This document shows positions 59,922-64,000 of a stretch of 64,000 bases of DNA, in pieces. The stretch lies in assembly GCF_900090325.1 (NCBI RefSeq), contig NZ_FMHW01000002.1:5519001-5583000 (forward strand). The letters are read 5' to 3'. The notes below the pieces were generated by a model that worked only from the letters and a program-made list of their open reading frames with translations, ran no database searches and was not told the DNA's origin. Source of the stretch: Micromonospora pallida. GTDB taxonomy: Bacteria > Actinomycetota > Actinomycetes > Mycobacteriales > Micromonosporaceae. Numbering within the stretch: position 1 is the first letter of the stretch; each line of letters begins with the position of its first letter. The position numbers were made by a program, and so were the translations under genes.

Positions 59922-61112
59922 ATGCCCCGACCGACTCCACGTCCGATCGCCGCCGCACTGGCCGCCCTCCTCATGGCCGCGCTCCCGGCCGTACCGGCCT
60001 CGGCCGCACCGGGATGCACCACCCCGCTCGCGCCGACCCGACCGGTCGCCGAGGCACCCTGGCCACAGTTACGGTACGCCCCCGACCGGTTGGCCCCACT
60101 GGCGACCGGGGCGGGGACGGTCGTCGCGGTGATCGACTCGGGGGTGGACCGCCGGCACCCGCAGCTCGCTGGACGGGTTCTCGACGGCACGGACTACCTC
60201 GACCCGGGCGACGACGGCAGTCGGGACTGCGCCGGGCACGGCACCGGCGTGGCGAGCGTCATCGCCGCCACGCCACGAGCCGGAGTCGCCTTCCGGGGGC
60301 TGGCCCCCGAGGCCCGCATCCTGCCGGTACGGGTCAGCGAACAGCAGGTCGTCGACGGCCGGGAGTCGGGGCGTACGGTCAGCGCGGCGGTCCTCGCCCG
60401 GGCGATCCGGTGGGCCGTCGACCGGGGCGCGGACGTGCTCAACCTCTCCGTCGTGCTGTACGCCGACGAGCCGGCCGTCCGGGCCGCCGTCGGGTACGCG
60501 CTCGAGCGGGACGTGGTGGTCGTGGCCGCCGTCGGCAACCTGCACGCCGAGGGCGATCCCCGCCCCTACCCGGCCGCCTACGACGGGGTGGTCGGCGTGG
60601 GTGCCATCGCCGAGAACGGCGTCCGGGCCGACTTCTCCCAGGTTGGCGGGTACGTCGACGTGGTCGCCCCGGGCAGCGGCGTGCTGATGGCCGCTCCGGG
60701 TCGGGGCCACCGACGGGCGGAGGGGACGAGCTACGCCACCCCCTTCGTGGCGGCCACCGCCGCGCTGCTGCGGGAGTACCGCCCCGAACTGACCGCCGCG
60801 CAGGTCGCGCAGCGGATCGTGGCCACCGCCGATCCCGCCCCCGGGCGGGCGGCCGGGTACGGCGCCGGGGTGCTCAATCCGTACCGGGCGGTCACCGAGA
60901 CCGGGGCCGGTACGACCGGCGGCCCCCGACGGGCCGGGGCGCTCCCGGCCGAGCGGGTGGACCCGGTGCGGGTGGCCCAGGACGCCCGACGGGCCGACGC
61001 CCGCCGACGGGCCCTGCTGGTCGCCGCCGGGACCGTCGCGCTGGCCATCACCGCCCTGCTGCTGGCGGTGGTCGTGCCCCGCGGTTTCCGCCGCCGCTGG
61101 CGGCCAGGCTGA
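59922..61112 (+). CDS. mycP: Type VII secretion-associated serine protease, mycosin
   Basis: A 396-residue subtilase (S8). Signal peptide (AALAALLMAALPAVPASAAP) and then catalytic Asp in VIDSGVDRRHP (about 72), His in CAGHGTGVAS (about 106) and Ser in EGTSYATPFVA (about 270). A C-terminal membrane helix (RALLVAAGTVALAITALLLA) and short basic tail anchor it with the protease outside. Mycosins are conserved ESX components that process substrates and stabilise the membrane complex. The gene is 51 bp from the convergent WXG100 pair. Confidence 0.93.
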   Translation: MPRPTPRPIAAALAALLMAALPAVPASAAPGCTTPLAPTRPVAEAPWPQLRYAPDRLAPLATGAGTVVAVIDSGVDRRHPQLAGRVLDGTDYLDPGDDGSRDCAGHGTGVASVIAATPRAGVAFRGLAPEARILPVRVSEQQVVDGRESGRTVSAAVLARAIRWAVDRGADVLNLSVVLYADEPAVRAAVGYALERDVVVVAAVGNLHAEGDPRPYPAAYDGVVGVGAIAENGVRADFSQVGGYVDVVAPGSGVLMAAPGRGHRRAEGTSYATPFVAATAALLREYRPELTAAQVAQRIVATADPAPGRAAGYGAGVLNPYRAVTETGAGTTGGPRRAGALPAERVDPVRVAQDARRADARRRALLVAAGTVALAITALLLAVVVPRGFRRRWRPG

Positions 61113-61163
61113 CCCCGACCGCCGTGGCGGTCCCGGCGGGGTGCCCCGCCGGGACCGTCGGCG

Positions 61164-61457
61164 TCATTGGAAGAGGTTGACGTTGCGCTTCTCGGTGTTC
61201 AGGTAGTCGGCGGCGGAGTCGTCGACGGCGACCTTGATGTCCCGCAGCATCGCCTGGAGATCCGCCGAGGCGGAGCGCCACCGCGTCTGGCGCACCGAGT
61301 ACGCCTCGCGCGCCTCACCGGTCCAGCTCGCCACCAGCGGGGCGGCGTCCCGCTCCAACTGGCCGAGCTGCGAGTCGAGCGTGCTCAGCGCCCGCTGGAT
61401 GTCCGCGCTGGCCTGTTGCAGCGCGGCGAAGTTGACGACCAGCACACCGTCGTTCAT
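61164..61457 (-). CDS. WXG100 family protein (EsxA/EsxB-like)
   Basis: A 97-residue WXG100 protein: two helices, with the turn motif in LVASWTGEAREAYSVRQTRW (Trp about 44), ending YLNTEKRNVNLFQ. A Tyr-x3-Glu element (YLNTE) near the C-terminus fits the YxxxD/E export signal. Second of two tandem esx genes on the minus strand, likely heterodimeric with the product of 61482-61799. Secreted substrate of the ESX system. Confidence 0.9.
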   Translation of the reverse strand: MNDGVLVVNFAALQQASADIQRALSTLDSQLGQLERDAAPLVASWTGEAREAYSVRQTRWRSASADLQAMLRDIKVAVDDSAADYLNTEKRNVNLFQ

Positions 61458-61481
61458 GGGATTGTCCCCTCCAAAGATCGG

Positions 61482-61799
61482 TCAGAGCGGCAGTTGGATG
61501 CCGCGATTGGTGCCGGCCACGCGGCTGGCCGCCTCGGCGTCCGACGCGTCGTACTGCGTGCCGGCGGTGCGGATCGCCTGGGCGGTCTCCCGCAGGGCCC
61601 GCTGCAACGCCGCCTGATCCTGCGACCACTGCTGCTTGACCTGCTCGAACGACCGGCCACCTGCCCCGCGCCAGGCCTGCTGCAACACCTCCAGCTCGGT
61701 CATAAGCTGGGTCAGCATCGTCTGCAACGACTGGTCGACCTGCTCGAACTTCGCGGCGGTCTGCTGCATCACCGCGGCTTCTGCCTGGGTCTGGGACAC
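61482..61799 (-). CDS. WXG100 family protein (EsxA/EsxB-like partner)
   Basis: A 105-residue WXG100 protein from GTG 61799: SQTQAEAAVMQQTAAKFEQV, with the turn motif LQQAWRGAGGRSFEQVKQQW (Trp about 46), and ending SRVAGTNRGIQLPL. Longer upstream frames lack homology. With the 61164 protein it should form the four-helix Esx dimer. The genes are 24 bp apart. Divergent from eccE. Confidence 0.87.
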   Translation of the reverse strand: MSQTQAEAAVMQQTAAKFEQVDQSLQTMLTQLMTELEVLQQAWRGAGGRSFEQVKQQWSQDQAALQRALRETAQAIRTAGTQYDASDAEAASRVAGTNRGIQLPL

Positions 61800-62033
61800 C
61801 CGGACGTCACCTCGTCTCGTGTGGTCGGGGCTGCCCGCCGACGTCGGGCGTGGACGCGTCGGTCGCCCGCCGGGTAGGCGAGCGACACGGAGCGGGTCAG
61901 CGGAGTTCGTCGCCGACGGTAGCGGGCTCCATCTGGTTCTGCTACCCCGCCCCGGTCGCCTGTGGACAGACGCCCCCGCCCGACCCCTACCATGGGCCGC
62001 TGTACCAGGCGGTGACGGCGAAGGAGGCGCACG

Positions 62034-63944
62034 GTGACGGTGGCGACGACCGGGCGGCCCATTGCGGCGACCGGGAGCGGGGATCCGGCCCCGGCCGACC
62101 GGCCGGACCGGGGTGCAGCCACGCCGGGCGTCGCGGCCGCGTCCCGACCCCCGTCGCCGGCCCGGTGGCCCGCGCGCCGGCCCCGCCCCGTGCTCGGCGT
62201 ACGGGCCGGCCAGATCGTCGCCGCGCAGGTGGCGGTCGCCCTGGTCGGTGCCGCCCTGGGTCGGGGCGTCCTGGCCACCGCCGGCGCGGTGCTGGTCGCG
62301 GTGCTGCTGCTGTCGGTCGCCTGGGTGCGACTCCGGGGACGGTGGCTCTTCGAGTGGCTGGGCACCGCCACCGGACATCTGACCCGGCGGCGGGTCCTCG
62401 CTCCGTCCACCGACCCGGCCGCGCTGCTCGCCCTGGTCGCGCCGGACGCCTCGGTGCACGGCACCGAACTGGCCGGCGACCTCACCGCGGTCGTCGGCGA
62501 CCCGGAGGGGCTGACCGTCCTGCTCGAGCTGACCGACCCGGGTGGCCTGCTCGGGGACGGGGAACGGCACCTGCCCACCCCGGCGGCCCTGCTGCCGCCG
62601 GCCGGCCCGGACGCGCCACCGGTACGGATCCAGCTACTGCTCGCCGGTGCGCCCGCGCCCGTCCCCGGGGCGGGTGGCAGCCAGGTGGCGACCTCGTACC
62701 GGCAGCTCACCGAGGGGCGGGTGCCCGGGTACGAGCGGGCGGTGCTGGCCGTTCGGGCGCTGCGGGTCGACGGCTGGTCCGACGAGGAGCTCCGGCGCGC
62801 TCTCGCCGGGGCGCTGCGCAAGGTGGTTCGTCGTCTCGCCCCGGTCACCGCCCGTCCGCTCGGCGAGGAGGCCGCGCTGCGCGTACTGGGGGAACTGGCC
62901 CATCACGACGGCGGCCAGCCGGCCCGGGAGAGCTGGCGAGCCCTCCGCCTGGGTGGTCTGGTGCAGTCCACCCACCGGCTGCGGCGCTGGCCCGACCCGC
63001 GCACCGAGGGTGGTCGCCGGCTGGTGCCGAGGCTGCTGGGGCTGCCCGCCACGGCGATCACCGTCCTGCTCTCGGCCGGGCCGCACGGCGGCGACCCGGC
63101 GAGGCCGCGCGGCGGCGACCCGGCGTCGCTCGAGCTGTCGGTACGGCTGGCCGCCGGCACCCCGGGTGACCTCTCCGTGGCCGAGCAGGCGCTCCGCCGC
63201 CTGGTCCACGGCCTGGGCGGGGCGGTACGTCGGCTCGACGGCGACCAGCTTCCCGGACTCACCGGCACCCTGCCGCTGGCCCGCGCCGGAGGCGGGGTGT
63301 CCGCCGTCGCCGGCCCGCTCGACGCGGTGGAGCTGCCCCTCGGCACCGCCGGGCTGATGATCGGCTTGAACCGGCACGGCTTGCCGGTCACCCTGCGGCT
63401 GTTCCGTCCCGAGGCCACCCGGATCGTCCTGGTCGGTGGCGTACGCGTCGCGCAACTGGTCGCCGTGCGCGCGATGGCGCTCGGGGCCCGAATCGTGGTG
63501 CAGACAGCCCGCCCCCGGGCCTGGGAGCCGTTCGTCCGGGGGGTCGGTGTGCCGGGAGGCGCGATCGTGATGGTCCCGCCCGGACGGCCGGTGGGCGGGG
63601 CGGGCTCGCCGCTGCGCCCGCTGCTGCTGGTGGTGGACGCCGGCCCGGTGGCCGCCGATCCCACGCCCGAACCGGGTTGGCAGGCCACCCTGGTCGTCCG
63701 GGACGAGCTGACCACGGCGGACGCCGACGCCCTCGCCCGGGCGGACCTGGCGGTGCTGCAACCGCTGGACGCGGCCGAGGCCACCGTCGCCGGTACGGCG
63801 CTCGGATTGGGCGGCTCCGCCCAGTGGCTGACCCGGATCCGGGAGGACATGGTGGCGGTGGTCAACCGACGGGCGCTGCGCTGGGCGCTGGTCGCCCCGA
63901 CCCTGGTCGAGGCGCAACTGATCGGCCCACCCACCCGCCGTTGA
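62034..63944 (+). CDS. eccE: Type VII secretion system component EccE
   Basis: A 636-residue membrane protein starting at GTG 62034 after GAAGGAGG. A disordered Pro/Ala N-terminus (about 1-55) leads to two membrane helices (IVAAQVAVALVGAALGRGVL, AVLVAVLLLSVAWVRLRGRW) and a cytoplasmic domain with GDPEGLTVLLELTDPGGLLG and ALRVDGWSDEELRRALAGAL. This matches the EccE plan (two N-terminal helices plus soluble domain). It is part of the ESX membrane channel periphery. The other core genes (eccB, eccC, eccD) are not in the window and may follow to the right. Confidence 0.85.
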   Translation: MTVATTGRPIAATGSGDPAPADRPDRGAATPGVAAASRPPSPARWPARRPRPVLGVRAGQIVAAQVAVALVGAALGRGVLATAGAVLVAVLLLSVAWVRLRGRWLFEWLGTATGHLTRRRVLAPSTDPAALLALVAPDASVHGTELAGDLTAVVGDPEGLTVLLELTDPGGLLGDGERHLPTPAALLPPAGPDAPPVRIQLLLAGAPAPVPGAGGSQVATSYRQLTEGRVPGYERAVLAVRALRVDGWSDEELRRALAGALRKVVRRLAPVTARPLGEEAALRVLGELAHHDGGQPARESWRALRLGGLVQSTHRLRRWPDPRTEGGRRLVPRLLGLPATAITVLLSAGPHGGDPARPRGGDPASLELSVRLAAGTPGDLSVAEQALRRLVHGLGGAVRRLDGDQLPGLTGTLPLARAGGGVSAVAGPLDAVELPLGTAGLMIGLNRHGLPVTLRLFRPEATRIVLVGGVRVAQLVAVRAMALGARIVVQTARPRAWEPFVRGVGVPGGAIVMVPPGRPVGGAGSPLRPLLLVVDAGPVAADPTPEPGWQATLVVRDELTTADADALARADLAVLQPLDAAEATVAGTALGLGGSAQWLTRIREDMVAVVNRRALRWALVAPTLVEAQLIGPPTRR

Positions 63945-64000
63945 TCCGGTTTCGGGCGGGTTCCCCCGGTTGGCCGGGCATGGCACCATCGCCGCCATGA

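Noticed and set aside
61870..61910. A third DPLRV-like coding sequence upstream of the esx genes (ADPLRVARLPGG on the minus strand)
   Set aside because: It lies upstream of the WXG100 start in what should be the leader, without a gene; GC-rich chance similarity cannot be excluded.
63945..64000. Start of a further gene at the right edge (ATG at 63997)
   Set aside because: Only one codon is visible, so no product can be supported, although the next ESX gene is expected there.

Overview
The window is a high-GC actinobacterial chromosome segment, very probably from a Micromonospora-type member of the Micromonosporaceae. Support for this: strongly GC-biased codon use with many GTG starts, BldG-type regulation, mycothiol-type DinB proteins, DUF397 and DUF4279 families, a tmk fused to an MFS transporter, and an ESX-type type VII secretion (T7S) locus. 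The central gene order (holB, tmk, topA, hppA, bldG pair, DECH helicase, Tad/TadE/CpaF/Ssd cluster, HAD hydrolase, acs) is the conserved actinobacterial 'helicase/secretion neighbourhood' also known from the bldG region of Streptomyces coelicolor and the Rv3644c-Rv3667 region of Mycobacterium tuberculosis. The genus is inferred; family identities below come from motifs and remembered family sequences, with no search run.

Layout. 1-4.0 kb: end of a quinone oxidoreductase, a GNAT acetyltransferase, a PadR-ABC exporter operon and a DinB protein. 4.0-4.4 kb: a tyrosine-integrase remnant next to tRNA-Thr(CGT), probably the scar of an excised or decayed integrative element. 4.6-12.7 kb: a membrane metallophosphoesterase, then a minus-strand run of tmk-MFS fusion, holB, a three-gene cassette resembling T7S substrates plus a YbaB-like protein, and ricT. 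12.9-16.4 kb: an amino-acid deaminase/aldolase, and a TetR gene divergent from a sugar-lactone oxidase. 16.5-24.6 kb: topA, a hypothetical protein, a lipoprotein, the H+-pyrophosphatase, and bldG with its ATP-binding anti-sigma partner. 24.8-33.7 kb: DECH helicase, LURP-one-like protein, orphan DUF397 protein and a seven-gene Tad-type pilus operon.

33.9-39.6 kb is more accessory: a membrane-anchored VHL beta-domain-like protein, an ECF sigma factor divergent from a hydrolase, then a less GC-extreme stretch with DUF4279, SDR and hypothetical proteins. 39.9-46.8 kb: HAD hydrolase, a TetR-autoregulated membrane operon containing an ICMT-DCC1 fusion, a degenerate Fic-like protein and acs. 47.1-55.3 kb: three tandem secreted M6 (immune inhibitor A-like) metalloproteases. 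55.4-63.9 kb: an alpha/beta hydrolase lacking its canonical nucleophile, then one end of an ESX locus (a large SseB-domain repeat protein, mycosin, two WXG100 proteins, EccE). The locus presumably continues beyond the right edge; an ATG at 63997 may start the next gene.

Themes worth a second look: a family of three long interspersed hairpins with compensatory base changes; three cases where the 3' end of a gene is duplicated downstream; Tyr-rich tandem-repeat proteins at both T7S-related loci; two DnaA boxes upstream of ssd; three consecutive hairpins with G-run loops before the HAD gene.
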